From assembly GCA_037178975.1 (NCBI GenBank), contig JASJZH010000003.1, forward strand, positions 7,936,001 to 8,000,000: DNA of 64,000 nucleotides. Reading direction: 5' to 3'. Position numbers and translations under genes: made by a program. Positions 1 to 12,507 of the stretch are shown piece by piece. The first letter of the stretch is position 1, and each line of letters starts with the position of its first letter. Under the pieces are notes generated by a model, which ran no database searches, was not told the DNA's origin, and saw only the letters and a list, made by a program, of their open reading frames with translations. This DNA comes from Oscheius tipulae. Lineage: Eukaryota > Nematoda > Chromadorea > Rhabditida > Rhabditidae.

Positions 1-3000
1 CAGTAACTGAACATCAGTCTCACCCGTACTCTCAAGTTCGAATGCCCTTACTCTCTTAACGGACAGATGAAACTCTTACATGTACTGTTTCAACAATTGA
101 CAGTATACTCATTCGTTCCGTTTCGTCTGCAAGTGGAACTATCTCTCGTAAAGTGAATGTTCTAAGAGTGCTATTGCGCGCCAAAATGCCATCGGATTAG
201 GTGAGACAAGAGGCAAGAAATGGCACCCTTCTTACAGGATAAGATGATACAGAGATGCATGTGACTAAATAAGAAAGAGATAATGAATGGGAGGAGAAAA
301 ACAGGTAGATTAGCTGAGGAGAAGAAGGAGGAGCTTTCGAGGAATCTCTCTCTCCCTGAGTAACATAGGTGTGAGTGGATATCGTATGATGGTGAAAGCT
401 GCAAGAGAAAAGCAAGAAAATGGCAGCCCTTCAAGGCCGTAAAATTCAAAATCACCCAAGTTTTACAGCAGAGTTGGGAACGTAAATCTTTGATTATGAG
501 CAGGCCTGTACAGACAGCTAGAGGAGAAGTTCCCAACAACTGCCAGCCATGTGAAAAAGGAGCTTTTCTTTTCTAGACACGAAGGCTGTTTTCGTCTGAG
601 GAGAAAGCGGAATGGGGCTTCTGGGAACGGGGAAGACTGTCTACGAATGCGCCAGTTCAAAAACCTTATCTTTGGGAGAGAAAAGAGTGAGAAGAAAATT
701 TTTTTTGCCTTATCATCAACAGACTACCACCAAAATGGTTCAACAACTGAAAAAATATGACGATATTCTCGGGTCGAGCTGGCTCGAGCTGCCCAAGTGT
801 AGTGGAGAACAACGTCACTTCAGATCTCGATAGTTTTCCTTTAAGCAGTTCGCATACGGATTCTTAATCCGAAAACGACGGCTGTGGTAGCAAAAGGCGG
901 TGAAACCGCTGCGGATATGCTAAGTAGCAGATATGAAGCAGGGAGGCGAAGTTTTAGGCCATGGTTGTAAGTCCGAGTAGCAAATCCTAATGGGTACAAA
1001 AAAGAGGAAGAAGAGAGGCGAGCAACGTGTCCTGCCTTCCAATATCAAAACAATAGACGTTTGTGTGGTCATAACAGAGAGAGAGAGACAGAAAAGTTGT
1101 AGGTAAAGGGGCGCCCTGAATCAATCGGTCAGTCATGTGGTCTCTCTGTCTCTCTTGGCTGATTTGTGTTCGACAAATTAATCTTTCGATATTTCTGTCA
1201 ATTTCCGAGCACAGAATGGTAGGGGAAAAGAAACAAAAACATGGCCAAACATCGATACAGACGGGGGGAGAGAGACAAGAACAGTTCTCGACGATTGAGC
1301 AAATATAACCTATTGCTAGGGGACAGAGATGGGCGAAAAGAACACGAAAAGAGTGGCCTCTTTCTCAGAGCATGAGGGAGACAGTCCTTTAAAAGAGCAG
1401 CTGTCTCTCTTGCTCACTCTGTCTCTCTTGATTCTCCTTGGAGAAGAGCAGCTGTCTCTCTGTCTCTCCCAGTCGGGTTCATTTTGTTCTATTCTGTCTC
1501 TTTGTTAGGAGGCTGACCGTGGTGCCAACTCAAATAGAGTAGAGGCAATACACGGTGTCTCTCTGTGTTCCCGACAAAAGTGAGCCCGGTAAATAGAAGG
1601 GCATAGAAGTCTATTAATTCTAGTAGGAGAGTCAGGTGACAGCGAGCGGGGATACCGAAAAAGGAAGTCCAGGTGTGCCAAATGAAATTTCCAACACCCA
1701 CAATTCTGATTTCTGTTGAATGGTCGATTATTTCTGTAGCGTAAATGGAAGAGAATATGTAAGCGAATACGAGAATGGAGAATGCGAACTAGAATGAGGC
1801 GGGAACGTGTAGAGTTTTCAGTATTTCGACTCTAAAGATTGGCGGGAAATGGCTGAATACAAAAAGGCAATAAGAATCCCCGAAGAACTTCCTCCAAGGA
1901 AATCCCCTGCATTTTATCACGTTTTTTTCCGGACAGTCCAGACCAAAAAATGGGAATACAAAAGTGGAAAGGGTGAGTCAAGAGATGAAAGAGAAAATCA
2001 ATCTTTTTTCGCTCTGAATAAGAGCGGCAAATGGACTAAAAAGACGGTTGAAAAATACTCTGATTCACACCAAGGTTTTTTTTTATTGCAACAACATGCT
2101 TATTCTAACAGAGAGAAACGTATGGGTCACATTTCGTGTAAAAAAACGTGGAAGAATCAAATATTCCTTCCTAGCAAAGTTTTCAAAGAAGTCTAAATTT
2201 TGCTGAGCCTTCCTTTCAAAACCTGGCAAACTCATCAAAATGCAAGAGCTTATCGACAGGGGAATGAACGAGAACTTTCCGCTGTCTCTTTCACTGTAAG
2301 AAGGGTCATCTTATCAGGACTGAGAGATAGAGAGAGCCCCATAAAGACATGGCACAATCTCTACCATAAACAGACCCCCATAGAAGTTCCTGCGACTTTC
2401 CCGCCCGTTTCAGGGTAGAAAAATAGCTTGGAAATTATTTTACATTGTCCACGCGTCTCTCTGTGTGTTTGTCTGAAGCCAATATTGCCAATTAGTGTGC
2501 ATTACTTTGTGCGCACACTAATTGTTTGCAAGAATGTGCTCCTGTCATGGTAGCTCGACTGGAGGGAAACACGACGAGGTAGGTACGCTCCGAAGGGGCG
2601 TAACGAGTTAGGTGGCCTAACTTGTAGCCATAAAATCACATTAAATGGTCTCAAAAAACCGTCGTCACCCGGTCTCTCTCCCGAAAAGTTGTTAGTCGAG
2701 ATTGGCAATTTCGAGACAGAGAGACAAAGAAATCGGGGTCAAAGACACTGTCTCTCCCATTCGCTAAAAGGACACAACCGTGTAGGCAGCCACTTGACAA
2801 TCTCTATTTGGACATCTTCCCCTCAGAGAGACAGTGGATAGTTTCTGGATCACTATCTCGCTAGAAAAGGATCAAACATGGCGGGAAATTTAAAAGAAAG
2901 AGAGCAGTGAATGGCGGAAAAATCCAAAAATTGCATCGGCTTGCATGAATACGAAAGAGTGAGAGGTGGCTCCAATATTAGTCTATCTCTTTCTTTCTCT

Positions 3001-6000
3001 CTCTCGCCGCCACATAGCAAAATAGAGAGTAGACAGAAGCTGGGCAAACGGAAATCCAAAACGTTGAAATTTGATTGTGTAGCAGAGAAACAAGTACAGA
3101 GCACAAAATAAGTGGGAGGTGACCCCCTTGTTTGGATAGACTTTTGCAGAGAGAATAGAGGGTTTTAAAGAAAAGAAACAGGTACAAATTCTATAGGAGC
3201 ATTGTGAAGAGAATTTTTCAAAGGAAAGACAGGCCAAAAGTGTGAAAATTGACCGCGGATCTTTCAGGATCAAAGAAATGGCATTTCAGGAATCGTGGAA
3301 TAGGCAAGTTTAGGGGTTGGCTACTGACTTAACTTAAGCGAACGAGGCTGTTACCAGCTAGAGAAAACTCAGATTTTTGGCCAAGAGAGAAAATTGAGAC
3401 TGTGTAGGAGAACCAGAAACAGCGACGGGACAATCAGGGGCCAGGAACATTTTTCAGCCTAGGAGGCCCCTTTTTGCAGACCAAAAGGGCACCTATTGAG
3501 AAGGGTGTCCCCAGAAATGCCTTAGAGTCTCTCTCTCCGAAAGAAAATCGAAGCAGGGTGGGAGCTAGCGAGCAGTCCAGGTGTGAAATCTCTCTAGGTC
3601 GGACACCTGCCTTCTAGAGGATAAGCCATCCATAGTTATAGGATTATGACCATGCAACTCTCGGTCCGAGGAAAAGGAGGAACAAAATCCTGCCGTCGGC
3701 GCCGGACAAAAAGAATCCCTCAATTGGCTTCATGCCCGAACGCAATTAACGGGAGGGAGAGAAACAGAGCAAGAATGTTGGACGAAAGAATTAGGCACTG
3801 GACTGGGGGAAAAAAAGAGTGAGACGGAGGGACAAGGAAACGCAGCGGTAGAGAAATAGCAACACTGGAAGCCAGAAAGAGTGTACAAAGAGAGGCAGTG
3901 ATAGAGAGTCAGAGAAAGAAGCAGAGAGATATGAAGTGAGATATCGTGTAGTCAGACAGAGGAAGAAAAGTGACAGGAAAACTGTAAAACAAGGAGAGAG
4001 ATAGTAAGACAGACATAGAGATATAGCCAGAGAGAGAGAGAGAGTCAAAGTGATAGCGAACTTGAGAGACAGAGACACTGGAACAGGAAGACAGAGAGTC
4101 AGTGAGTGCTAGAGAGTCAGAGAGTCAGGTGATGTCCCATCCCCTAGAGACTCATTTCAACGACAGAGAGGGTTACAGTAATCCTGGTAGCTAGGTGAGA
4201 CAGTTAAGAGATAGAATGTTGTCCTTTGCCAAAGGGAGGGAAGACACTGCGAGAATGCAGCTCAATATTGATCCTTGTGCTCTCTCTTCGGCCCGCAAAA
4301 AAACTTTTGGCATGAGAGAGATGCGGGAAGCAAATGCTGCTAGCTGGCTGGCTGGCGCACATACACGTGGGGTCGTCGGCGAGAGCAGACGCGTGTACTG
4401 GAGGAGAGCGGGAGAGAGAGTGTTATGCGAGGAGAGACACGCAGGGAAGGATTCCCCTCGCGCGCCGATATGTTGCAGGCAGAAAAAAGCGAGTGAATGG
4501 GAGAAAGATATAGAGGAGAAAAAAGGAGAAGAAGAGAGGGGACGTGCAGCAGTTTTTTGAGGTGTTTTCTCTGTGTTTTCTTTAAGTTCTTCTTGTAATG
4601 TCTCTCATGACCCTCCTCCTATTTCTGTTTCTGAACAATATTGCCTGTCCAGAAGCCCTGTACCTATCTCTTATTCTATCAGTCACTTGTCTCTTTCACT
4701 GTCCTGTCTACTGCTACTGTTAGACCCTTACAATCCCTTGTCTGTCCGTAGCTTTTCCCTTCGTCCCGTAGTCCCTATCAATGTCTCACTCTCAGTTTTC
4801 CCACTATATCTGTCCTCTACTTCGTCTCCAATCCTGTCTTTTACGATATCCTCTTTGCTCCTATCCCTATCACTGTCTGTCCGCCTGTCCATGTTCATCC
4901 CTGTCTCTCTATTCCAATACCCTCTTGGTTTCCAACAGCTAATCTGTATCCTGTGTGCCTGAGTCTTACAATCTTACTGTCTGTCTCTCTGTCCGTCACT
5001 GTTTCTTTCTGTCCCCCATACTCTCGCCTAGTCTCTTTGCACCCTAACAACCGAGAGCAAATACTAGTCCTCGTGCTCCGAAACCAGAGAGAGAGAGAAA
5101 GAGAGTTCTAAAGAGCAGCATTTGGAAGCCCTTCTTGTTTCCAGAACTCCGTAGCCTAAAAAGAGGATCGTTGTCACATAAATGACGCTATTGGAGAGAG
5201 ACAGAGAGCGTGTGGAAGCTAATTCAATCAAAAGCATTGTTTCCTATGGAGGGGGTGAGAGTGAGAGACAGGGAGTCCGAGAGACAGGCAAGATAGACTA
5301 AAGAGCAGGCCAGGTGTCTCATCAAGTACTAATTTTTCAGCTGTTCCTATCTCTGTCACATTCCCTATTTTCACCTGTTTGCAGCTATCTACTACTGCGA
5401 AAGACCATGGAGAGAGACAGAGAGACAGGGAGAGAAACTGGTATATGGCAAGGGGACTGCCAGAACAAGGCCACTAACTCTCGACGAAGTAGGGAGCGAG
5501 TACACATGACCGAGAACTGCGCGCGGAAGAGAGAGAGAGAGAGAGTGCAAAAAAAAATGAATACGCTTGTTTGGGAAGGAGAGGTTGAGGAGGACGGGGC
5601 GTTCTCACGAGGAGAGGTTGGTCAAGGATTGGTTAGAGTAGAGGGAGAGAGCCATATGATGAAACTGAGGTGCGATTGTGCAAAGGGGTCTAGAACGCTA
5701 CTGTAAACTATCGGGGGTAGTAGGCTACCAAAAATGGATCCTATTTAGCACGTGCGTCGTTATAAAACCACGCAAGTTAGTTTAAAATGCGTAAGCCCGT
5801 GAGAATAAGTCTAGTGCTTTGCTGTTGAAGGAAGATGAAAATCACATCCCTACAAGCTAGAAATCGTACTTATACACTGACAGAAACCTACTGCAATTTC
5901 CCCAGAATAAAAGCCAAAAATGAGTCTACTTTAGTCCATAAAACACGCCAAGACCTCCTTCAAAACGTGACTATGTTTGAGTGCTCTAGATTCACGCAAC

Positions 6001-6112
6001 TTTGCTAGAAACTGTGAGAGTAATGGCGTAAAACGTTATGCGATGGAAGCTCCATTTCAAGTAGAGAAAAAATATCAAATCCCCCCATTTACAAGAAAAC
6101 ATGTCCACGTAC
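1..6112. other. Low-complexity intergenic DNA, no gene supported
   Basis: This stretch is rich in purine runs built from GAGAGACAG/AGAGAGA units and their complements (for example 1071-1090, 3830-4110, 5080-5110, 5200-5290). Open frames exist on both strands, but they consist of the repeat itself (Ser/Leu-rich or Arg/Glu-rich) or lack splice sites and any recognisable domain. I searched the minus strand for the missing last exon of the DDX23 gene that starts downstream and did not find it. Nothing else was identified. Confidence 0.6.
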
Positions 6113-9100
6113 CTGTTCGTCCAATCCTGTGCGTGTAGTCCTCGATGGTCTTGGCCATATCATAGTTGAGAACGAGGGAGACGTCCTTCACGTCGATACC
6201 TCTTCCAGCTACATCGGTAGCCACGAGAATATCCCTTTCTCGGTCTTTCAGAGCCTGTAGGGCGTACTCTCGAGCATCCTGGCCCTTTCCTCCGTGCAGC
6301 ACGCATGGATTGTGTCCGAGTTTCGTTAGACTCTTACCCAGCATGTCGGCTCCCTGAAATTTTGGTCTTTTGCTTTGTTTGTAAGCAAAAAAATGGCATT
6401 TTTTCAAGGGAAATTGGAGGGGAAAATCCTAAGAAGAAAGTGACGCCACCAGGAAATCTCTCTCCCTCTCTCTCTCTCTTACGTTCGGAAAGAGGACAGG
6501 AAATGCCGGATTATCCACTACTCCCGGGCAGAGATTATCCGGGAAATGAGTCAGAGTTTGGGGCAGGAAAGTGAGAAAGAGGGACAAAACTAATACCGGA
6601 AAGAGTGTGAGGCGTCCAATAGTATTTAACCGTCTGAATATTTTTATAGGCGTCTGAACTTGGTGTTTTAGGTTAACAGGAGTTGCCACCCCGGGTCGTT
6701 CGGAACCCCTATCGAATTGTGACTCACAGGCACAATTCGATAGTAACTTGCTAAGAAGATGAGGCGTTCTTGGAGTCAGATGTCGCACCTGTCCAGCTTA
6801 AAACGTAAGGCTACTCGACCTGGTTCCTCAGATTGTACCCGCATGTAATTGAGCTCGCTCTGACATTGATTACGGGTCAAACTTTATCTTTATCTTATTG
6901 GAAGCAAACGGAACCGGTCTGTAAAAGTTACAAGGCAGCCCGGTTCGTTCTAAGGTACAATAAGGACTCGTGATTCTTCAGTTTTCAGGTTGAAACCAAA
7001 AAATTGCCAAAAAGGAGTGTTTTTGGCAACTTTTTAGGCATTTTCTCAACCTAAATTTGTTCTCCTACTTTTCTCTTTTCGCAATGACTTTTGGTCAGTA
7101 AAGTACCATTTCAGACAAGCCAAAACCTAATCTCAAACAGCAAAAAAGCTCTTACTCTAAATATGAAAAACAAGCGGGTACAAACTCATTTGGATTAACA
7201 AAAGGCGTCGCGCAAAAGTGTCTGTTCGAAAGTACTTCAAAATGTTATTATGAGGGTTTTAGGAATTTTGGAAATGTTAGGAATAGCGAAGCTGCCTGTT
7301 TAGCCCCGGGCCATTTCGCTCTTCTCCCGAGCCCAACAGAGCAAAGCAAAACCCTACCTTCTTTTGATTGACAAAGATGATGATCGGCGGCTCGTGTCCC
7401 TGTCCCAGGACCTCGATCAGCTTCTTTCTCTTCTGCTCGTCCGAGATCATGTAGACTATCTGTTCCGTCCTCTCCGTCGGTTTTCCCACCGAGCCAATGT
7501 GTACTACTGCTGGACGACGAAGATAGTTGCGAGCCAGTCTCTCCACAGCTGGTGACATGGTAGCCGTAAACATTACAGTCTTAATTCGTCGTTTTTTAAA
7601 GGTTCAAATAGCTAAAAACAAACCTGTCGATACTTTTCCCTCGTGCCAAAATTCTGCATGATGATATCATCGTCGTCTTCGACACCGTCATCTGGCTTCA
7701 TATTCTTTACGGGAACGTATTCGAGGACCTTCTGGACATCGGGCTCGAAGCCCATGTCGAGCATACGATCGGCCTCGTCGAGAATGACGTAGGAGCACTG
7801 GCTGAGCATCATGTAGCGGTTGTCGAGGACATCGAGGAGACGACCCGGAGTGGCAATGACGATCTGAATAAGGAAAATTTCTAATCACATGTTTGCAGTT
7901 TCAAAAAGCCGATTTATACGAGAAAAGTGTCAGTTTTCGCCCCGATTCTTCTTTTCTGTTACCACCTACATATTCCGACGAGATACATGTATTGCCTGTC
8001 AGAACATGTATTTTCTTTGCAGATATTAACGAAAGTTAGCTCAGAAAAGCCAGCTGGCTAATATGGAGCTTTTACGACCCTTTTGATTCCACTGCACAAC
8101 TGCCAGGAAATTCAGTTCTGTTCCCTTTTTTCCACTTTCATTCCTTCAATATTTGGCAAAAGGTGACAAATTGATGGTCAGTGGGTTTTTGAATAAGAGG
8201 GGACCGTTTGATGAGAGTCGAGTCTTTAGGTGAAAATTACTTGTTTACAGATCCAATGTTGTTGTCACCTTTTTGAATTAATATTTGAGCCTTTCGCGAA
8301 AGTAGGGGGCAGGAGTAAAAAAAATCGAGATAACTTTCCCTCAGAACTGACCGAAAGAGGAAGGCCTTGCTCAGAATCCGACTAGTTGCCTACCTTATTT
8401 CTTCTAATATAAACGCCCCCTTACGTAAGATATACGCTAATATGTATTCGCGTTTTTTGGGGTCAAGACGACTTTTTCTGACTTTCCGATGTTCTCCTGA
8501 GTTGTAGCCCGTGATGTGCTTTACAACTTTGCAGAATATCGGAAAGACAGAAAAAGTCGTACTGCATTCTGGAATACGTAGTAACTACGTCGTAGTTACG
8601 TATTTCTTACGTAAGGGGGTGCTTTTATTAAAGCTTTTACGGTATTTGTCCTATTCCGCCATCGACTAACACAGGTTCCAAAGACCTTTGCTTTTTCCCA
8701 CAAGGTTTCCGGATAAGTCGGGCTTTCAAAGATTTACGGTCTTATTAGAGAGATTCTTGTGGGGGCCTAGCTATCCTAATGTGGTGGTTATCCAGTATTG
8801 TTTTAAGGAAAACGTCTACACTCATCTCTTATCTCCTAGAGAAAAAGTAAGTTTAAACAAGAGAAGACCCACCTCAACTCCGAGTCTCAACTTCATTCCC
8901 TGCTCCTCGCGCGAGGCTCCTCCAATCACCGAGACGGTCCTGATTTTCAGCAGCTCTCCGAATTTCTTCGTCTCTTCCTCAATCTGTTGGGCAAGCTCGC
9001 GAGTGGGGGCCATGATTATGGCATATGGGCCCTGGTCAATGCATTCCTGTCGCTCCATCTTGGGCAGACTCGTGATCCAGACCAGTAGCGGGATGAGGAA

Positions 9101-11223
9101 GGCGGCAGTTTTTCCGGATCCCGTCTCGGCCACTCCGATAATGTCGCGATTCTGTAGTCCTATGGGAATGGCCTGTCGCTGGATGGGCGTGGGTTCCTTG
9201 TAGCCGACCTTCATGATGGCCTGATAGACTTCCTCGGGAAGGCCGCACTCGTCCCAGGCGCGCAACGGACGTGGAACTCTACCTCCCTGAAAAGGAAAAA
9301 CTACGATTTTTGTAGCTTTTAACCAGGACCAACAGCCTAAAACTTTTGGATCTTCTTCTATATATTTTTATAAAATATTCCGCCGCGCTACTAGGCATGT
9401 ATGAAAATAATTTGATATCAAATTTATATCGGAACGACAAGAAAGTTGCGGCTTCTGGTCGAGACGAATTAGAACAAAAGAGATAAGGAATTTTTACCAG
9501 AATTCTACCGCTGTGGCCTGTTTTCTGTTTAACAGTCAGATTATTTTTCACATATAATTTACTGCAAAACATACCTTAATAGTGATGTTAAAGTCCTCCC
9601 TGAAGATTCGCCAGTCACGATCGGTCATCTCGTCCAGCGGCTTCATCTTCCAATGACGCTCGTCATGCAGCTTGGCCTTCTCCTTGGCTTTTTCCTTTAA
9701 GTCACGGCTCTCGGCAAAGACTTTATCATCATCCGTCCTTCTTTTCTCCATCAGCTGCTGGTAGAAGCCGCTGCGCTCCTTTTTCTGTGCGTTCACGTCC
9801 ACTCCGGCCACGGAACCTCGTCCAAACAGTTGTACCTAAATTGTGATTTAAAATTTGAAAAAATGAATTAGAACCTCGTGTTTCTTGACATAGAGCTTAT
9901 TGTAGTCTTGGGAGGTGTCATCGGAGGCGTCCCAGTCGAAGACGAACTTGCGCTCATGAAGTCTTCTACCGCGTTTCTTCTTCTCTTTCGCCGCGCCGAG
10001 ATAGCGAGCCGTGACTGCGGTCTTCATCTTTTCCGTGTCGAAGATCTCCTCGTCCTACAAGTTGAGAGATTTTGTATGGCGAAAACTGGAAGAATGAGGG
10101 CTCCAAAATAAAAATCTTCACGTAATAGTCATTGTAACCTGAAGTTTCATTGTCCAAAATATGATTCAGAAAGCCGTTCTAGTGTTCAACTAACTGCTGG
10201 CTAATGTATACGTGATGTTGAGCAATTTTTGGCCTTCAGGTTGCCGTTTTCTGCTATAAACAATTTCAGATTCTGGTCGAAATGTTTGCGAAGTCTTCGT
10301 GTATAATTAGGTAAGGCTACCTTATATACAAATTCACGCTTTTCTCCTTGCTGTTCGGAGGTATCATCTGAGAGATCAGAAAGTGGATAAGTTATGCCTA
10401 GAAATCTCTTAATGGTTTCCTCGGAAAAGTTCGATTCCCGTACTTAATTTTTCGGTAATCGAATTAAATGATCTGAAACCGTCCGAAGCCGAATAGAGCC
10501 GAAGAAAATGTTAGAAAGAGCCTCATGCGGTAAGCTCCGAAGCCTGTTCAGCTCTATCTCGAGTTGCTGTCTAATTTGGTGCGATCCCTGACATATTTCT
10601 CTTTTTACTTTACGCAATGTTAAACAGTATCAAGATGGTCCAGTTTGATTTTAAAAAAAACTTCAATTTGACTATTACATCCCCCATAAAACGCTTCTTC
10701 AGACAGAACACATGAATCGATCTGTTGACTCGAGCTTGTAACTCTACTATTTAACTAACCGAGAAAAGGTTGAAAAACGGACACCAACCTTATCCTTCTT
10801 CCTCTCCGACCTGTCATCACGTCGTTCTCTGCTACGGCTTCTTCTCCTCTCCCGGCTCCTGCTGCGACTTCTCCTCCTGTCTCGTCTCTCCTTGGATCTG
10901 CTTCTGTCCCGTCTCTCACGACTCCTGTCCCTCCTCGAATCGCGTTCTCGGTCCCGGTCCCCGTGACGGCCTCGATCATCCTTCTTCTCGCCGTGCATGA
11001 AAGCCTTCCTGGCCTCATCCAACTTTGCACGCTCTTCTCTCTGCTTCGCAATCTCCTCCTCGCGTCTCTTGATCGCTAGGGCTGCTCTTTCTTCTTTTGT
11101 GAGGAATTTTGGCTAAAAGGGCTATTTTTCGTTAAGATTTTGAAAAATTACCTTTGCAAAGGCCTCCTCCTCTTCCTTCTTCTTCTGGAGCAGTTCCTCG
11201 AGAGACGGGGGCTCGGCTGCCAT
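6113..11223 (-). CDS. ddx-23: DEAD-box pre-mRNA splicing helicase DDX23/PRP28 (3' end missing)
   Basis: This is an ATP-dependent RNA helicase of the U5 snRNP; the family exchanges U1 for U6 at the 5' splice site in the nucleus. Eight in-phase exons are visible: 11223-11152, 11112-10789, 10054-9875, 9835-9575, 9286-8873, 7863-7624, 7579-7358 and 6353-6113, about 651 codons. The N-terminus has [10 protein letters not shown], a PKFLTKEE motif and an RS/RD-rich tract (about residues 65-130). The linker [13 protein letters not shown] is diagnostic of PRP28. Helicase motifs in order: [10 protein letters not shown] (Q), AETGSGKT (I), PTRELAQQ (Ia), TPGRL (Ib), LDEADRM (II), FTATM (III), FVNQKK (IV), [10 protein letters not shown] (V) and HRIGRTG (VI). 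The start follows a cag acceptor directly, as expected for trans-splicing. The last exon breaks inside the codon after HRIGRTG, and the usual C-terminal ~65 residues are not visible down to position 1. Identity is very secure; the 3' end is unresolved. Confidence 0.96.
8409..8629. repeat. Foldback/MITE-like element in the DDX23 intron
   Basis: The ends form an inverted repeat: CCCCCTTACGTAAGA at 8416-8430 and its complement at 8605-8619. Inside lies a second imperfect palindrome, GACTTTTTCTGACTTTCCGAT at 8469-8489 opposite its complement near 8535-8560, with a TTTGCAG centre. The element has no coding capacity. It lies between helicase exons 5 and 6. The inner palindrome resembles the hairpin family seen at 55471-55555. 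Confidence 0.6.
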
Positions 11224-11926
11224 CTGGAAGCAGATCTTTTTGTTGAAAGTATCAAAGAAAAAAGGAGGAAGAGTGCAAAATTGATTAAAAACAAACAATT
11301 CGAAAAAATCGGGATTCAGAATGGCGATGGAGCAGGTCTTACGGTGGCAATGGGTCATTGGGATTGTGGCAGAGCCTCAAATGCGTTGAGAATCGGTGTA
11401 AACGCATTAAAAGAATAGTAAAAGCCAGTTTCTGAGTTTTGAAAGAGAAGAACTCGAGAAAATGGATTGGAGTGCAGCTGAGATAGTCTTACAAGGTTTC
11501 AGAAGCAGTGCCTTGGATTGGATAGCATTTTTGTAGCTATAGGGCTTGTAAACAGTGAAAAATAGCTTAGGTAATACAAAATAGTTTCAGAAACCGAACA
11601 ATTTTAGGAGCGTTTCTGACGACAACAAACAAAATTTAGGAACGCTTCTGATGAAAACCAGAGCCTAAAACAATGAAACTGAGTTCGCGGATTCAAACGG
11701 CTAAAAATTAGCTTCAAGCATTTTGTTCATCAAACAATTTTATCCTTTTCCGTTTTTCTTTTAGTTAAACAACAGGTAAACTTTATTGGAATAATGTAGG
11801 AAACGACTTCGACACTCATCTTCGTCTAAATCACTCTACTCGGAAACAAAAGGAACAATATCTTTTGGGGAATAATAGACTAATAGGAATATTGATTGGG
11901 AGAGTAACAAAGTTGAAGTCTTCGCG
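11224..11926. other. Upstream region of ddx-23, no gene seen
   Basis: This AT-rich stretch lies upstream of the helicase start. It contains short imperfect direct repeats (an AGGAGCGTTTCTGA-like and AGGAACGCTTCTGA-like pair near 11607 and 11638). No splice-consistent coding segment was found. Confidence 0.4.
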
Positions 11927-12390
11927 ATGGATGAACTCTTCTTCAACATGAGAAGCGTTGTTGTAGATCTTCTTCTGGATCTGGAGAAGAATAGAAGAGA
12001 CGATCTGGATGAAGCTACGGTCCATCTACTCTATCTTCTCGGTACGTGCTCAATTGGATTTAGACTACAATGATACGGAGGAGACGCGGCTATTTAGCAC
12101 CATGCTCTCAAGCCAGAATGGATGTCAGCCTTCAGTTTATGAGAGCTCGATAATTTCCTTGACCTTTCTTTGGGATATGCTGGTTGTCTTAGCTATGAGG
12201 ACAAGGATCGCTAAACTTGGGACAGACTTCAGACAACAAGGGAGAGATAGCAGCGAAGAGATTGAAGACGTTGGAGATCATTCCGCGGGTTTTACCACAG
12301 AGTTTTGAATCATCTGGAGGAATTGGTGGCGGCGAAGGAGGCGTTTACGTGGACTCCACGGCAGACAGCGGAAGATGGGACGACGGGGCG
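11927..12390 (+). pseudogene. Coding-like remnant of unknown origin
   Basis: An ATG at 11927 opens a segment that reads like real protein (MDELFFNMRS, then acidic/leucine-rich LDLEKNRRDDLDEA). It ends at a good donor (GTACGTG near 12050). Further coding-like pieces follow in other frames, for example HLEELVAAKEAFTW at about 12308-12350. I cannot join the pieces with canonical introns of normal size without meeting stops. It may be a decayed gene beside the transposon or a real small gene whose introns I have misplaced. No family was recognised. Confidence 0.25.
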
Positions 12391-12507
12391 TTGAGTTCAT
12401 CAAAAATGAAAAAATTATTATAATAGTTAAAGAAAGAGGAAAAGGACAAACCTATTGCATGACGAAGCCTGCGATTCCTGGCCGTTTGTTTGTTTTTTGT
12501 GAGCACA

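Noticed and set aside
1849-2196. 115-codon plus-strand open frame beginning MAEYKKAIRIPEEL
   Set aside because: No domain, no splice context and no neighbours; Lys-rich AT-biased composition fits chance.
3791-4962. Ser/Leu-rich frames on both strands resembling membrane proteins
   Set aside because: They are translations of the CTCTCTGTCTCT repeat and have no other support.
8688-9203. 171-codon plus-strand frame
   Set aside because: It is the reverse shadow of the helicase exon 9286-8873.
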